Source: Desulfosediminicola flagellatus (GTDB lineage: Bacteria; Desulfobacterota; Desulfobulbia; Desulfobulbales; Desulfocapsaceae). Taken from it: DNA of 64,000 bases. Under the pieces are notes generated by a model. It saw nothing but the letters and a program-made list of their open reading frames with translations, searched no databases and had not been told where the DNA came from. The position numbers were made by a program, and so were the translations under genes. This document shows, piece by piece, positions 1 through 9,316 of this stretch. The stretch is from assembly GCF_005116655.2 (NCBI RefSeq), contig NZ_CP050698.1, positions 62,001 through 126,000 of the forward strand. Reading direction: 5' to 3'. Position 1 is the stretch's first letter. The number at the start of each line of letters is the position of its first letter.

Positions 1-1
1 C

Positions 2-916
2 TTGATTCGCGAAATCTGCGATATCGCTGATGCACATTGCGACGGTTACATGCGTTGGACTACCCGTAACAACGTTGAGTTCATGGTTGACTCAAAAGAT
101 AAGGTTCAGCCACTGCTGGACGATCTTGCAAGCCGATCTAACAGATTCCCTGTTGGTGGTACCGGTGCTGGTGTAACAAACATCGTTCACACCCAGGGTT
201 GGGTACATTGTCACACCCCTGCTACCGATGCTTCAGGTGTTGTTAAAGCTGTAATGGATGAGTTGTTCGATTATTTCACATCCATGAAGCTTCCTGCACA
301 GGTTCGTATCGCTCTTGCATGTTGTCTGAATATGTGTGGTGCTGTACATGCTTCCGATATCGCTATTCTCGGCGTTCATCGTAAGCCACCTATGATTGAT
401 CACAAGCGTATTACCGGTGTATGTGAGCTTCCGCTTGCTATCGCTTCTTGTCCGCTTGGTGCTGTTAAGCCTGCTAAAGCAGAGGTTGACGGTAAAGAGA
501 TCAAGACTGTTAAGGTTACTGTTGAGCGCTGTATGTTCTGTGGTAACTGTTACACCATGTGTCCTGCAATGCCACTTGCTGATCCTGAGGGTGACGGTAT
601 TGCAATTCTTGTTGGTGGTAAGGTATCTAACGCGAAGAGTGCTCCTAAGTTCTCTAAGATGGTTATTCCTTTCCTTCCAAACACCACTCCTCGCTGGCCT
701 GAGACTGTAGAAGCTATCAAGAAAATTCTTGTAGCCTACGAGAACGATGCTCAGAAATACGAGCGTGTTGGTGAATGGGCTGAAAGAATTGGCTGGGAAA
801 AATTCTTCGAAAAATGTGATATTCCATTTACCGATAAGAGCATTGATGACTATCGTCTTGCTTATGACACCTGGCGTACAACCACACAGTTCAAGTACAC
901 CAGTCACATTAAGTAA
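2..916 (+). CDS. dsrB: Dissimilatory sulfite reductase beta subunit (partial, 5' end missing)
   Basis: DsrB pairs with DsrA in the cytoplasmic siroheme enzyme that reduces sulfite in the last stage of sulfate respiration. The visible 304 residues carry the cysteines that define the subunit: C70, C107-C108 and C112 (motif CCLNMC) for the siroheme-coupled [4Fe-4S] cluster, and C150, C177, C180 and C183 ([11 protein letters not shown]) for the ferredoxin-domain cluster. Their spacing matches the family and implies that about 80 N-terminal residues lie left of the window, so the first in-frame TTG is not the start. dsrA should be immediately upstream. The codon choice (many GGT, GCT, GTT, CGT) looks like that of a very highly expressed gene, similar to atpA and atpD in this window. 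dsrD follows after 97 bp. Identification is essentially certain. Confidence 0.97.
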   Translation: MIREICDIADAHCDGYMRWTTRNNVEFMVDSKDKVQPLLDDLASRSNRFPVGGTGAGVTNIVHTQGWVHCHTPATDASGVVKAVMDELFDYFTSMKLPAQVRIALACCLNMCGAVHASDIAILGVHRKPPMIDHKRITGVCELPLAIASCPLGAVKPAKAEVDGKEIKTVKVTVERCMFCGNCYTMCPAMPLADPEGDGIAILVGGKVSNAKSAPKFSKMVIPFLPNTTPRWPETVEAIKKILVAYENDAQKYERVGEWAERIGWEKFFEKCDIPFTDKSIDDYRLAYDTWRTTTQFKYTSHIK

Positions 917-940
917 TTGAAGCCTGGTTGCTGATGTAAT

Positions 941-972
941 CATCTTCCGTTTTTTTGTTGAAACGGAAGATG
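941..972 (+). other. Intercistronic hairpin between dsrB and dsrD
   Basis: A perfect 12-bp inverted repeat (CATCTTCCGTTT and AAACGGAAGATG) with an 8-nt T/G-rich loop fills part of the dsrB-dsrD gap. The 3' side is not followed by a T tract, so it does not look like an ordinary intrinsic terminator. It is more likely an mRNA 3'-end stabilising or processing element that sets the dsrAB to dsrD ratio. That role is inferred. Confidence 0.6.
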
Positions 973-1013
973 AACATTGCCAGACTTCCCACCTTTTCAA
1001 AAGGAGGGTCATC

Positions 1014-1259
1014 ATGCCCTTAAGTATAGACGAAATCAAAGCAGCAATTATTGAGAAGGCTACGAAGTCTCCTAAGCCTCAGCTTTATATCAAGGATTTC
1101 TACAAGTGTGATCCTGATACAAAGCCACGTCAGATGAAGAACATCGCCAACGAACTTGTTCGTGAAGGCAAGCTTATGTTCTGGTCATCCGGTTCGACCA
1201 CCATGTACGGTATTCCGAGCCGCATTAAGGATGAAGAAGGTGAAGAAGGTATCAACTAA
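1014..1259 (+). CDS. dsrD: DsrD, small regulator of dissimilatory sulfite reductase
   Basis: This 81-residue acidic protein matches DsrD, a small winged-helix protein encoded directly after dsrAB in sulfate reducers and reported to stimulate DsrAB activity. The length fits the family (about 78 residues). The segment around YIKDFYKCDPDTKPRQMKN and the WSSGSTTMYGIP strand region are typical of it. A strong Shine-Dalgarno (AAAGGAGGG) lies just before the ATG. The gene sits between the dsrB-dsrD hairpin and a strong terminator, so it closes the dsr operon. DsrD is characteristic of the reductive enzyme, which supports sulfite reduction and not sulfur oxidation in this organism. Confidence 0.93.
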   Translation: MPLSIDEIKAAIIEKATKSPKPQLYIKDFYKCDPDTKPRQMKNIANELVREGKLMFWSSGSTTMYGIPSRIKDEEGEEGIN

Positions 1260-1290
1260 TTACCTGACTTCATTTTTTTACCTGATGTTA

Positions 1291-1326
1291 AAAGCGCAGA
1301 GTATTTATACTCTGCGCTTTTTTTTT
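1291..1326 (+). terminator. Rho-independent terminator of the dsr operon
   Basis: The stem AAAGCGCAGAGTA/TACTCTGCGCTTT with a four-base loop is followed by an uninterrupted T run. The T run ends only about 16 bases before the birA start codon. Confidence 0.9.
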
Positions 1327-1342
1327 GCCTTTTTGAAATGAT

Positions 1343-2089
1343 ATGAAAAACGTAATCTATCTTGAAACTACAACATCAACTAACAGAGATGCCTTTGAAT
1401 ATGCAGTTCAAGGTGCGGAACATGGTACAGCAGTTATAGCTGATACTCAGTTGAATGGCAGGGGAAGGCTAGGGAAAACGTGGAGATCACCTGCCGGTAA
1501 AGGGATGTATTGCTCTATCATTTTACGCCCCAAAGTTGAACCGCAGAATTATCCCCTGTTAACTTTTGTTGCAGGACTAGCTGTTGCTGATGCTATAGAA
1601 AAGCTTTATGGACTGTCTGCAGGTTTAAAATGGCCTAATGATATCTACTTCAAGGGCAGAAAGTGTGGTGGAATACTTACCGAATCATCTGATCTTAATG
1701 GGATTGAGGAGAGTCGCTTTGCTATCGTAGGCATTGGGCTCAATGTTAATACTGAGTTGAATGATTTTCACCCTGAACTCCATGAAACAGCAACGTCTCT
1801 CTATCTTGAATCTGATGTGATTCTCGATGTTAAGACGGTGTTTTTGGAAATTAGACAAGAATTAATTAAGCAGGTTAAATCGTTTGAGAAAACCGGTTTT
1901 CTGCCGGTAATCAATCGATGGCGAACTCGGGATTTTCTCTATGGGAGTCGCCTTGCATGGGTATCTGTGGGTGGCAGAAAGGTAGAAGGAGTGTCGCTTG
2001 GACCTGATGATGAGGGACGTCTTCATGTTAAGGACGATAGTGGTAAAATACATGAAGTGATGTCAGGAGATATAAGGCTCTGCAAATAG
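1343..2089 (+). CDS. birA: Biotin--[acetyl-CoA-carboxylase] ligase (monofunctional)
   Basis: BirA activates biotin to biotinyl-AMP and attaches it to a lysine of biotin carboxyl carrier proteins. The 248-residue protein begins directly with the catalytic domain: the T-T-S-T-N segment near residue 12, the adenylate-binding GRGRLGKTW motif near residue 38, and the KWPND motif near residue 98. A C-terminal SH3-like cap follows. There is no N-terminal winged-helix domain, so it cannot act as a DNA-binding bio-operon repressor as E. coli BirA does. The ATG has a weak ribosome site (TTGAAATG). The terminator T run leaves no room for a promoter immediately before the gene, so it probably depends on readthrough from dsrD or on a promoter inside the dsr genes. 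Confidence 0.93.
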   Translation: MKNVIYLETTTSTNRDAFEYAVQGAEHGTAVIADTQLNGRGRLGKTWRSPAGKGMYCSIILRPKVEPQNYPLLTFVAGLAVADAIEKLYGLSAGLKWPNDIYFKGRKCGGILTESSDLNGIEESRFAIVGIGLNVNTELNDFHPELHETATSLYLESDVILDVKTVFLEIRQELIKQVKSFEKTGFLPVINRWRTRDFLYGSRLAWVSVGGRKVEGVSLGPDDEGRLHVKDDSGKIHEVMSGDIRLCK

Positions 2090-2255
2090 GTAGAGCCCGA
2101 CCGTAAACCACCAATTTTCCCAATATCTTCGTTGGTTTCAAATTGTAATCCTCAAAATACTTTATGTATTCCTTCGGTTAAAATTATCGGCCACTTTGAA
2201 ATTGAAACAAATCGCAGGTTTTCGTCAAGGCAATAGCGAGTGAATAAGAAACTAG

Positions 2256-2289
2256 AAAGGCCTTGCAGAATACTTTCTGCAAGGCCTTT
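2256..2289 (-). terminator. Terminator downstream of ahcY
   Basis: An inverted repeat (AAAGGCCTTGCAGAA with its complement, four-base loop) lies 31 bp past the ahcY stop codon. On the minus strand the following sequence is only moderately T-rich (CTAGTTTCTT). On the plus strand it could also stop birA transcription. Confidence 0.7.
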
Positions 2290-2319
2290 TGGGTACTGCC
2301 TAAAATCAGCTCAGAGCGA

Positions 2320-3618
2320 TTAATAGCGGTAATATTCAGGCTTGTAGGGACCTTCCTTGGATACACCTATGTATTTGGCTTGTTCGTCAGTCAATTCGGT
2401 TAGCTGAGCACCAATCTTTGAGAGGTGAAGTTTGGCAACCATTTCATCGAGTTGTTTTGGCAGAAAGTAGACCTTGTTGTCGTATTGATCAGAATTTTTC
2501 CAAAGTTCGATCTGCGCGAGCACCTGATTTGCAAAAGAGTTACTCATTACGAAACTCGGATGACCGGTAGCACAACCAAGATTAACAAGTCGTCCCTCTG
2601 CAAGAACAATGATCTTTTTGCCATCAGGGAATGTGACGTGATCAACCTGAGGTTTAATATTCTCCCAAGGGAGGTCACGGATACCTGCAATGTCTATTTC
2701 AGAGTCAAAATGACCGATGTTACAAACAATAGCCTCATGAGGCATTTGTTCCATATGAGCACGGGTTATCACTTCAAGATTTCCGGTGCAGGTTACGAAA
2801 ATATTACCATAGGAAGCTGCCTCATCCATGGTAACGACTTTGTAGCCTTCCATAGCGGCCTGGAGAGCGCAAATCGGATCAATTTCTGTAACATATACAG
2901 AAGCACCCATTCCACGAAGAGCCTGGGCACACCCCTTGCCAACGTCACCGTACCCTACAACAACTGCGTTTTTACCAGCGATCATCACATCGGTAGCACG
3001 CTTGATACCATCAATCAGTGACTCCCTACATCCATAGAGATTGTCGAATTTTGATTTGGTTACTGAGTCGTTGACATTGATAGCAGGACACTGAAGTGAT
3101 CCGTCTGCAGCCATTTCGTTGAGACGATGAACACCTGTTGTGGTTTCTTCGCTGATTCCACGGATTTCTTTGAGTTCTTCAGTGTATTTATCGTGCATGA
3201 TCTGAGTCAGGTCACCTCCATCATCTAAGATCATGTTTGGAAGCCAACCGTCCGGACCGAAAATTGTCTGGTCAATACACCACCAGAATTCTTCCTCTGT
3301 TTCACCCTTCCAGGCAAAAGTTGGGATCCCGGCTGCAGCCATTGCTGCTGCTGCGTGATCCTGAGTCGAAAAAATATTACAGCTGGACCATCTAATTTCT
3401 GCACCGAGATCAACAAGTGTTTCCATTAAAACGGCAGTCTGGATGGTCATGTGAAGACATCCAGCGATTCGTGCACCTTTAAGAGGTTGTTCATCACTGT
3501 AATCTTCACGCAATGCCATGAGGCCAGGCATTTCAGTTTCAGCTATTTCGATTTCTTTTCTGCCCCAATCGGCAAGAGAGAGATCAGCAACTTTGAAGTC
3601 ATTTGTTTGTGTAGACAT
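2320..3618 (-). CDS. ahcY: Adenosylhomocysteinase (SAH hydrolase)
   Basis: AhcY reversibly hydrolyses S-adenosylhomocysteine to adenosine and homocysteine, relieving product inhibition of methyltransferases. The NAD-binding glycine motif [13 protein letters not shown] is near residue 215. Other family marks are [20 protein letters not shown] sequence near residue 75, [11 protein letters not shown] near residue 185 and the C-terminal [11 protein letters not shown] place the start at ATG 3618 (MSTQTND, 432 residues); a longer frame begins four codons earlier at a TTG but has no better ribosome site. metK lies 183 bp upstream on the same strand, so the SAM-making and SAH-removing steps are adjacent. 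Expression with metK is plausible, though the gap could hold a separate promoter. Confidence 0.96.
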   Translation of the reverse strand: MSTQTNDFKVADLSLADWGRKEIEIAETEMPGLMALREDYSDEQPLKGARIAGCLHMTIQTAVLMETLVDLGAEIRWSSCNIFSTQDHAAAAMAAAGIPTFAWKGETEEEFWWCIDQTIFGPDGWLPNMILDDGGDLTQIMHDKYTEELKEIRGISEETTTGVHRLNEMAADGSLQCPAINVNDSVTKSKFDNLYGCRESLIDGIKRATDVMIAGKNAVVVGYGDVGKGCAQALRGMGASVYVTEIDPICALQAAMEGYKVVTMDEAASYGNIFVTCTGNLEVITRAHMEQMPHEAIVCNIGHFDSEIDIAGIRDLPWENIKPQVDHVTFPDGKKIIVLAEGRLVNLGCATGHPSFVMSNSFANQVLAQIELWKNSDQYDNKVYFLPKQLDEMVAKLHLSKIGAQLTELTDEQAKYIGVSKEGPYKPEYYRY

Positions 3619-3801
3619 TATGGGTACCAAGTATAAATATGTGAGAAGTTGTTGACTAGTTCCTTTCTAAAAACTATCCAATTGGCCGACATCTTCGTAA
3701 TGCTAGAAAAAATATCCTCAGGAAAACAATTATATACCTGAGTTAAATAGTTCTGCATGCTTCAAAATCGACCAAATTGAGACTTTTCGAATGGAAACTA
3801 A

Positions 3802-4965
3802 CTATAATTTTGCTGCAGCTCGGAGTGTGTCAGCCTTATCTGTTCTTTCCCATGTGAAATCAGCATCCTCACGTCCAAAGTGGCCATATGCTGCAGTTTT
3901 GCGGTAGATTGGGCGAAGAAGATCAAGATGTTTGACGATAGCTTTCGGTCTAAGATCAAAGTTGGCAACGATAAGTTCTTTAATAAGATCGTCAGAAATT
4001 TTACCTGTACCGAAGCTGTTAACATTGACGGATACAGGTTGTGAAATGCCGATGGCGTATGCGACTTGAACTTCAACCTCACTTGCAAGTCCTGCAGCAA
4101 TTATGTTTTTGGCAACATAACGGCCCATGTAAGAGGACGATCGATCTACCTTGGATGGATCTTTTCCAGAGAAAGCACCGCCGCCATGGGAGCCTTTTCC
4201 TCCATAGGTATCGACAATTATCTTCCTGCCGGTTACACCGCAATCTCCAACAGGTCCGCCAATAACAAAACGGCCTGTTGGATTGATGAAAAACTTTGTA
4301 TGTTCATCAATCATTTCTTTTGGAATAACTGGCCTGATGATTTCAGCAAGCACAGCTTCTTTCAACTTGTCATAGGAAATAGTCTCGTCATGTTGAGTAG
4401 AGAGTACGATTGCATCGACACGCTTTGGTGCATTATTTTCATATTCGATAGTAACCTGGCTTTTTGCATCAGGTCTAAGCCAGGGAAGGACACTTGCCTT
4501 ACGAATATTTGATTGTTGTTTCGTGAGGCGGTGAGCTAAGTAGATTGGCATCGGCATCAATACTTCTGTTTCATTGCAGGCATAGCCGAACATGAGACCT
4601 TGATCACCAGCTCCCTGATCGAGGTCAAGGCCGGAGCCTTCGTCAACACCCTGAGCGATATCAGAAGACTGTTTGTCAATTGAGGTCATTACAGCACAGG
4701 ACTGCCAGTCAAAACCCATGTCACTGGAGTTGTAGCCGATTTCTCGAATGGTCTCACGAACGACTTCTGGCATATCAACCCAGGCTGATGTCGTAATTTC
4801 ACCGGCTATAAGTGCCATACCTGTGGTAACAAGTGTCTCGCATGCAACACGGGCATGCGCATCTTGAGTAAGTATAGCATCAAGAATGGCGTCAGAAATC
4901 TGATCTGCGACTTTATCCGGGTGCCCTTCGGAAACTGATTCGGATGTGAATAAATAGTTAGACAT
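3802..4965 (-). CDS. metK: S-adenosylmethionine synthetase
   Basis: MetK makes SAM from ATP and methionine. The 387-residue protein opens with [15 protein letters not shown], which contains the ATP-binding GHPDK. It also has [12 protein letters not shown] near residue 118 and the glycine-rich loop [16 protein letters not shown] near residue 262, all signatures of bacterial MetK. The ATG is preceded by GGAGAAAATCC, a reasonable ribosome site. I looked in the 5' leader for a SAM or SAH riboswitch core and recognised none. The gene precedes ahcY on the same strand. Confidence 0.97.
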   Translation of the reverse strand: MSNYLFTSESVSEGHPDKVADQISDAILDAILTQDAHARVACETLVTTGMALIAGEITTSAWVDMPEVVRETIREIGYNSSDMGFDWQSCAVMTSIDKQSSDIAQGVDEGSGLDLDQGAGDQGLMFGYACNETEVLMPMPIYLAHRLTKQQSNIRKASVLPWLRPDAKSQVTIEYENNAPKRVDAIVLSTQHDETISYDKLKEAVLAEIIRPVIPKEMIDEHTKFFINPTGRFVIGGPVGDCGVTGRKIIVDTYGGKGSHGGGAFSGKDPSKVDRSSSYMGRYVAKNIIAAGLASEVEVQVAYAIGISQPVSVNVNSFGTGKISDDLIKELIVANFDLRPKAIVKHLDLLRPIYRKTAAYGHFGREDADFTWERTDKADTLRAAAKL

Positions 4966-5501
4966 GGATTTTCTCCAGTGTAGTGATAATTACGGCACAA
5001 TGGTAAGACACGCAAGACGCAGAGTATTACCTGGCATTAATGAGTTTACTATGCAAATGGTTTTGTCCGGGAAAAATATAGACTAGTAATCAGGGTCTTG
5101 GGTTTATACAAGTAAAACAGTATAAAAATAATTACTATATAACAGATTTTCTATAAAAGTGTAGCAATAAAATGTAAGTCCCTTGTGTGTTAGGATGTTG
5201 CTTTTAAAAGGTATTAACCCAAACATCAGTTTGCCCTATAGGTTGTGGCGCCAAAACGCTTTAGTACGCCTAAAAAATGTTTATGACACTGAGCTATAAT
5301 TGAGGATTTCTTACGAGTGGATGGTAATAATCATTCCATTATCAGGAAATAGGTTGAAAGCCTTGTCGGAATGATGAAGTATGGCTCTGCAGGAACAACT
5401 GCAGAGATAAAAAGTGTAATTTCGACTTCGGACAGCAGTTTAAGAGAATCGTCTGGCTGGTGTTGCGTTGTTTCATTGAATATTGAAGGAATTAATTTGT
5501 G
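4966..5501. other. Divergent intergenic region between metK and kdsD
   Basis: This 536-bp AT-rich gap separates divergent metK and kdsD and must hold both promoters. I see no convincing open frame. The one structural feature is a perfect 8-bp inverted repeat, CTCTGCAG/CTGCAGAG at 5385-5406, in the probable kdsD leader. It has no T tract, so attenuation is not evident. No riboswitch was recognised. Confidence 0.6.
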
Positions 5502-6473
5502 ATGTCTATACGTGAAGCACAGGAAGTGCTGAGAATCGAAGAACAGGGGCTTGCCGCTGTACGAGAACGAATTGGTGAGGAGTTTGAACGCGCTGTACAA
5601 ACAGTGCTCGATTGTCCTACCCGTTTGGTTATAACCGGAATTGGCAAGTCCGGATTGATAGGTCAAAAAATTTCAGCCACATTAAATAGCACAGGAACCC
5701 CGTCATTTTTCCTGCACCCGGTAGAGGCTCTTCACGGTGATTTAGGTATGGTAATGCCAACTGACGTTGTTATCGCTATATCCTACTCGGGAGAAACCCC
5801 TGAACTCAATGGGCTGCTTAATTCACTGAAACAGCGTGGTAATCCTATAATAGCCATGACTGGTGGTAGTCGTTCAACACTTGCGAACTCAGCGGATGTT
5901 GTTCTTAATATCAGGGTTCCCAAAGAGGCGTGTCCTTTAGGCCTTGCCCCTACATCCAGTACAACTGCGACGTTGGCAATGGGTGATGCCTTATCAGTGG
6001 TTCTGCTGAATAGAAAGAATTTTCAGGCTGAAGATTTTCGTCATAATCACCCTGGTGGGAGTCTTGGGCAGCGGTTAAAGGTGAGAGTTGAAGAGGTTAT
6101 GCTTACTGGAGATGCAATGCCGGTAATCAGGCTGGGAGAATCCGCCCTGACTGCATTGAAGACTCTTAATGAAAAAAATCTCGGCGCCGTTCTTGTTATT
6201 GATGCTCATGATGTTGTGAAAGGTATTGTAACTGATGGGGATGTTAGACGACTAATGGCGGAGGAAGCTTCACTAGCTGACGTGATGGTTAAATCGATCA
6301 TGACTGAGGACCCTCTGTCTATAAGTAGGGATGCAATGGCTGCAGATGCGTTAAGTATCATGCAGCGTCATGAGATCACTGTCTTGCCCATCGTTTCGCA
6401 GGAGCATACGCTAGTTGGAATCCTTCACCTTCATGAACTGCTGGGGAAAGGGGAATTCAGGTTTCTCGTATAA
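5502..6473 (+). CDS. kdsD: D-arabinose 5-phosphate isomerase (KdsD/KpsF family)
   Basis: KdsD converts ribulose 5-phosphate to arabinose 5-phosphate, the first step toward the lipopolysaccharide sugar Kdo. The N-terminal SIS domain (about residues 35-170) contains ITGIGKSGLIGQK and the SYSGETPEL loop. Two CBS domains follow (about residues 200-320) with VKGIVTDGDVRRLM between them. The length of about 323 residues is normal. ATG 5502 sits behind GAAGGA; an in-frame GTG one codon earlier is an equal alternative. The other Kdo genes often found with kdsD (kdsC, lpt) are absent here, so it is a stand-alone transcription unit. Confidence 0.93.
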   Translation: MSIREAQEVLRIEEQGLAAVRERIGEEFERAVQTVLDCPTRLVITGIGKSGLIGQKISATLNSTGTPSFFLHPVEALHGDLGMVMPTDVVIAISYSGETPELNGLLNSLKQRGNPIIAMTGGSRSTLANSADVVLNIRVPKEACPLGLAPTSSTTATLAMGDALSVVLLNRKNFQAEDFRHNHPGGSLGQRLKVRVEEVMLTGDAMPVIRLGESALTALKTLNEKNLGAVLVIDAHDVVKGIVTDGDVRRLMAEEASLADVMVKSIMTEDPLSISRDAMAADALSIMQRHEITVLPIVSQEHTLVGILHLHELLGKGEFRFLV

Positions 6474-6480
6474 TTGATAA

Positions 6481-6512
6481 TTGAGGTGAGAAGCATGGAT
6501 GATCTCACCTCA
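6481..6512. terminator. Hairpin between convergent genes
   Basis: A perfect 10-bp inverted repeat TTGAGGTGAG/CTCACCTCAA begins 7 bp after the kdsD stop and faces the 3' end of the convergent E2-like gene. Neither side has a strong T run, so terminator function is only probable. Confidence 0.45.
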
Positions 6513-6551
6513 ATTCAATATACTGCCTGATCTTTAATTTAAAAAAAATAT

Positions 6552-9062
6552 CTAGTTGTTGCTGTAAAAATTCCAACTATCATTACGAGGATCGTAGACG
6601 TAGAACATTATCAGTTTGAGTGGTCTACCCCGTCCTGATTCAGTGCACTGAAGTTTGAAAAGGTATCGGTGCTCCAATTTCTTTTCAAATGTGGCTATAG
6701 GATTTCTGAGAGTTTGTCGGGAAGCAGCAGGGTAGTGAGCAAGGAAGAGGTCGATAAAATTATCCAGCAGGTATTGTTTTTTGCTATTGATAAAAATATC
6801 GTCTTGTAATTTCTTTTTTGCACGTTCTGTTTCATCAAGGATTTCTTGAAATTCATATTTGTGGGTGAAATCACTCGATTGAATGGTTGAGATTACCTTA
6901 TCCAGATAGGTAATTGCAGTGGCATTGTCACCTTTTTCTCTATTTCGATCTGAAATCTGGCGATCACGTATGATAGCTGACTGTAGAATAATGCTGTTGA
7001 GCTTAAACGTGCTTTCTTCCATTTCCTGCAGATTGATAATTTCCCTATTATTCTGAAGTATTTCGATCGCTTGTTTGTATTTATCAATAGCACTGTTCCA
7101 CTTTCCTGAAGCAAATGAACTATTACCATCATTAATCTTTGAGTAGAGTTCAGCTTTGGCGATGTTCTCTTTAATATCAGCAAGTTCCTGGTTTTCAGTA
7201 ACCGAAAGAGCCTGGCCTGCTTCTGCTGCTTTTTGGAACAATGCTACTGCTCCTGTCCAATCCGAATTAGAAAAAAGTCGATCTGCCTGATCTCTAAGAT
7301 TTGTGAAACGGCTTTTAGCTAGCAGCGTATTTATCTGATTACTGAAAGCAGTCTGTTCAACAACAGGCAGAACACTGATCTGATCCTGCAGTTCGGTGAG
7401 AATTGCGGAAGCTGAAGCCCAGTCCTGAGCCGCAATATGATTTTCAGCTACACTTAACATCGAGCGGAAAGCAGCATATTTGAGCTTTTGTTCAATATCT
7501 AAAACTTCATTAGGAGGAATATCCTCAAGGCGACGAGAGAGTTCCAGAGACTTCTGAAAACTTGCTGCCGCGGCGTCCCACGAAGATTCTTTAAGATGAG
7601 CTTCACCCTGTACCTTTAACTCCTGCAACGACTGGTGGGCAGCAAGGGTGGTTTTTGACACATATTTTTCATTGTATAATACATTCCCAAGCAGACCTTG
7701 CCGCATATCCTCTGAATTCATAATCCCGCGAATATTATTCTGAAGATCAGAAACTTCCTCTTGGTGGATTAGAAAAATTGATCGTGTAGAATCAAGAGAC
7801 AAGTTGCATGCTTTTTCTGCTACCTTGAAGTTTTTTGCTGCAAAATTCGAGGTACACTCAGAGTAAAGTTGGCGAGCTTCTGATAACTGGTTGCTGAGCG
7901 AAAAATAGAAATAGGTGAATGTGGCAACAATGCAGAGAATACCGCCTGCAAGCACATATGGAATGATATTGACATGACGCTTACTGGTCTCTTCGAAAAA
8001 GGGGCCGCGTGTTTTAGCAACAGATTTTTTTGGTGGTGGTTGTATGAACTCATTTTCTTGAGCAGGGGAGCCTGTGTCAGACTTTTTAGAACTGCCATTT
8101 TCGCCTATTCCATTAATACCATGTAACATCTGAACAGATTGCTCGGCCCGAAGTATATCTTTTTTGATATTTGGGAAATCTGCAACCGTGTTTTCAACAG
8201 CTCTATACAGTTGCAGCGCTTTTTCAGAGTTAGCTTGATTTTCAGATTCTGTAGCTTCCTGGTATATGAGTTCCGCCTTTTTTAGAGCTTTCGAAGCGAT
8301 TTCTAAAAGCCCGGCTTTTTCAGGAAAATCTAATTCTCCATAGACGGTTTTTAATTCACTTTCCAGCGTATGAAAGCGCTTTCTGTCGGCGAGGCTGTGG
8401 AGTTCGTCGAGATTCACCTGTATTATTGGCTCTGAGCGGGAAATTTCAGCCAAGTCAGAAACAGGTGTGGCTTCTGATAAGTCTTCTGGGAATTCGAAGT
8501 CATCTATGAAGTCTTCATCTTCAAGAATATCAACTTCCTCTGTTTCCTCTGTCTTATCAGAAGATTCAAGAGTGAGTGTAAGGGGAGTTTCTTCTGTTTT
8601 TTTAGTGACGGGGATTTCAGTGTCAGCAAAGGGAAGCTGGTCGCTATGATCATTGAACCATCTTGCAGCTTGCTCATTAAATGCGTTATTTTTTGAATAA
8701 ATATCACCCCGGAGCATGCTTGCAATATGCCGGATCAATTGAGGAATGTTTCGCTCATGATTCCAGAATCCGCTTAAACATATAGCCGCTGTATCAAAAT
8801 CAGGATGAAAAATTGGACTTTTCGGCTTGCAACTTGGGGGAAAGTGTGGAAAACCAAAAGGAATTGATATTATTACAGTATGAGGCAAGGTAATTGTAAT
8901 ATTACCCTGCTCATCCTGCGTGGTGCAGGGAATATTATAAACGACTTCATACTGATTAGGGGGATCGCCTGAAATAGCTGACACCAGGATCTCGGCGCTG
9001 TTATGAAACTCAGCTTGAATTTCGGCGTATATCCCTCCCAGTTCCTGATTTTCGAGGCTCAT
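6552..9062 (-). CDS. Membrane protein with N-terminal E2 (ubiquitin-conjugating)-like domain and C-terminal TPR-like repeats
   Basis: This 836-residue protein has three parts. Residues 1-138 look like an E2/UBC fold: a helix, a strand meander, then PFGFPHFPPS, FHPDFD where E2s carry HPN, AAICLSGFW with Cys95 in the catalytic-cysteine position followed by W100, and a final helix with NNAFNEQAARWF. Residues 139-365 are an acidic linker rich in E/D plus helices. A single membrane segment spans about 366-388, preceded by K/R residues, which predicts the N-terminus inside and the C-terminus in the periplasm. Residues 395-790 hold about six TPR-like helical repeats with the recurring W..A...F.KA pattern. 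No E1/ThiF, JAB peptidase or ubiquitin-like gene is nearby. The fold assignment is from motif reading only and the substrate is unknown. Confidence 0.75.
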   Translation of the reverse strand: MSLENQELGGIYAEIQAEFHNSAEILVSAISGDPPNQYEVVYNIPCTTQDEQGNITITLPHTVIISIPFGFPHFPPSCKPKSPIFHPDFDTAAICLSGFWNHERNIPQLIRHIASMLRGDIYSKNNAFNEQAARWFNDHSDQLPFADTEIPVTKKTEETPLTLTLESSDKTEETEEVDILEDEDFIDDFEFPEDLSEATPVSDLAEISRSEPIIQVNLDELHSLADRKRFHTLESELKTVYGELDFPEKAGLLEIASKALKKAELIYQEATESENQANSEKALQLYRAVENTVADFPNIKKDILRAEQSVQMLHGINGIGENGSSKKSDTGSPAQENEFIQPPPKKSVAKTRGPFFEETSKRHVNIIPYVLAGGILCIVATFTYFYFSLSNQLSEARQLYSECTSNFAAKNFKVAEKACNLSLDSTRSIFLIHQEEVSDLQNNIRGIMNSEDMRQGLLGNVLYNEKYVSKTTLAAHQSLQELKVQGEAHLKESSWDAAAASFQKSLELSRRLEDIPPNEVLDIEQKLKYAAFRSMLSVAENHIAAQDWASASAILTELQDQISVLPVVEQTAFSNQINTLLAKSRFTNLRDQADRLFSNSDWTGAVALFQKAAEAGQALSVTENQELADIKENIAKAELYSKINDGNSSFASGKWNSAIDKYKQAIEILQNNREIINLQEMEESTFKLNSIILQSAIIRDRQISDRNREKGDNATAITYLDKVISTIQSSDFTHKYEFQEILDETERAKKKLQDDIFINSKKQYLLDNFIDLFLAHYPAASRQTLRNPIATFEKKLEHRYLFKLQCTESGRGRPLKLIMFYVYDPRNDSWNFYSNN

Positions 9063-9316
9063 GATTTAGATATGGATAGAATAGAGATTATTAAGAATTT
9101 GAATTACTATATCAATTAAGTGGAATGAACTCCAAGATTAAATTAGATCTGACACTTTTTCATTTCATTCTATTGATTTAAGCGATATATATGCTCATCT
9201 ACTTAGGCTGTAAAATTCTACTGGATCACCTGGTTTTATTAGTGGTTGTGCAGCCGGCCCGTGTATCTTTTCCTTGACAGCACCACCAATCTGCTGATGA
9301 ACTACTTTAGATAGCT

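Noticed and set aside
396..710. Plus-strand frame inside dsrB with a hydrophobic translation
   Set aside because: It is an out-of-frame shadow of the biased dsrB codons; the dsrB frame is conserved.
2076..2097. Hairpin GGCTCT/AGAGCC across the birA stop codon
   Set aside because: Short stem, no T run, and it overlaps the coding end; chance is likely.
4966..5200. SAM or SAH riboswitch upstream of metK
   Set aside because: No conserved core of SAM-I, SAM-II or the SAH riboswitch was visible in the leader on the minus strand.
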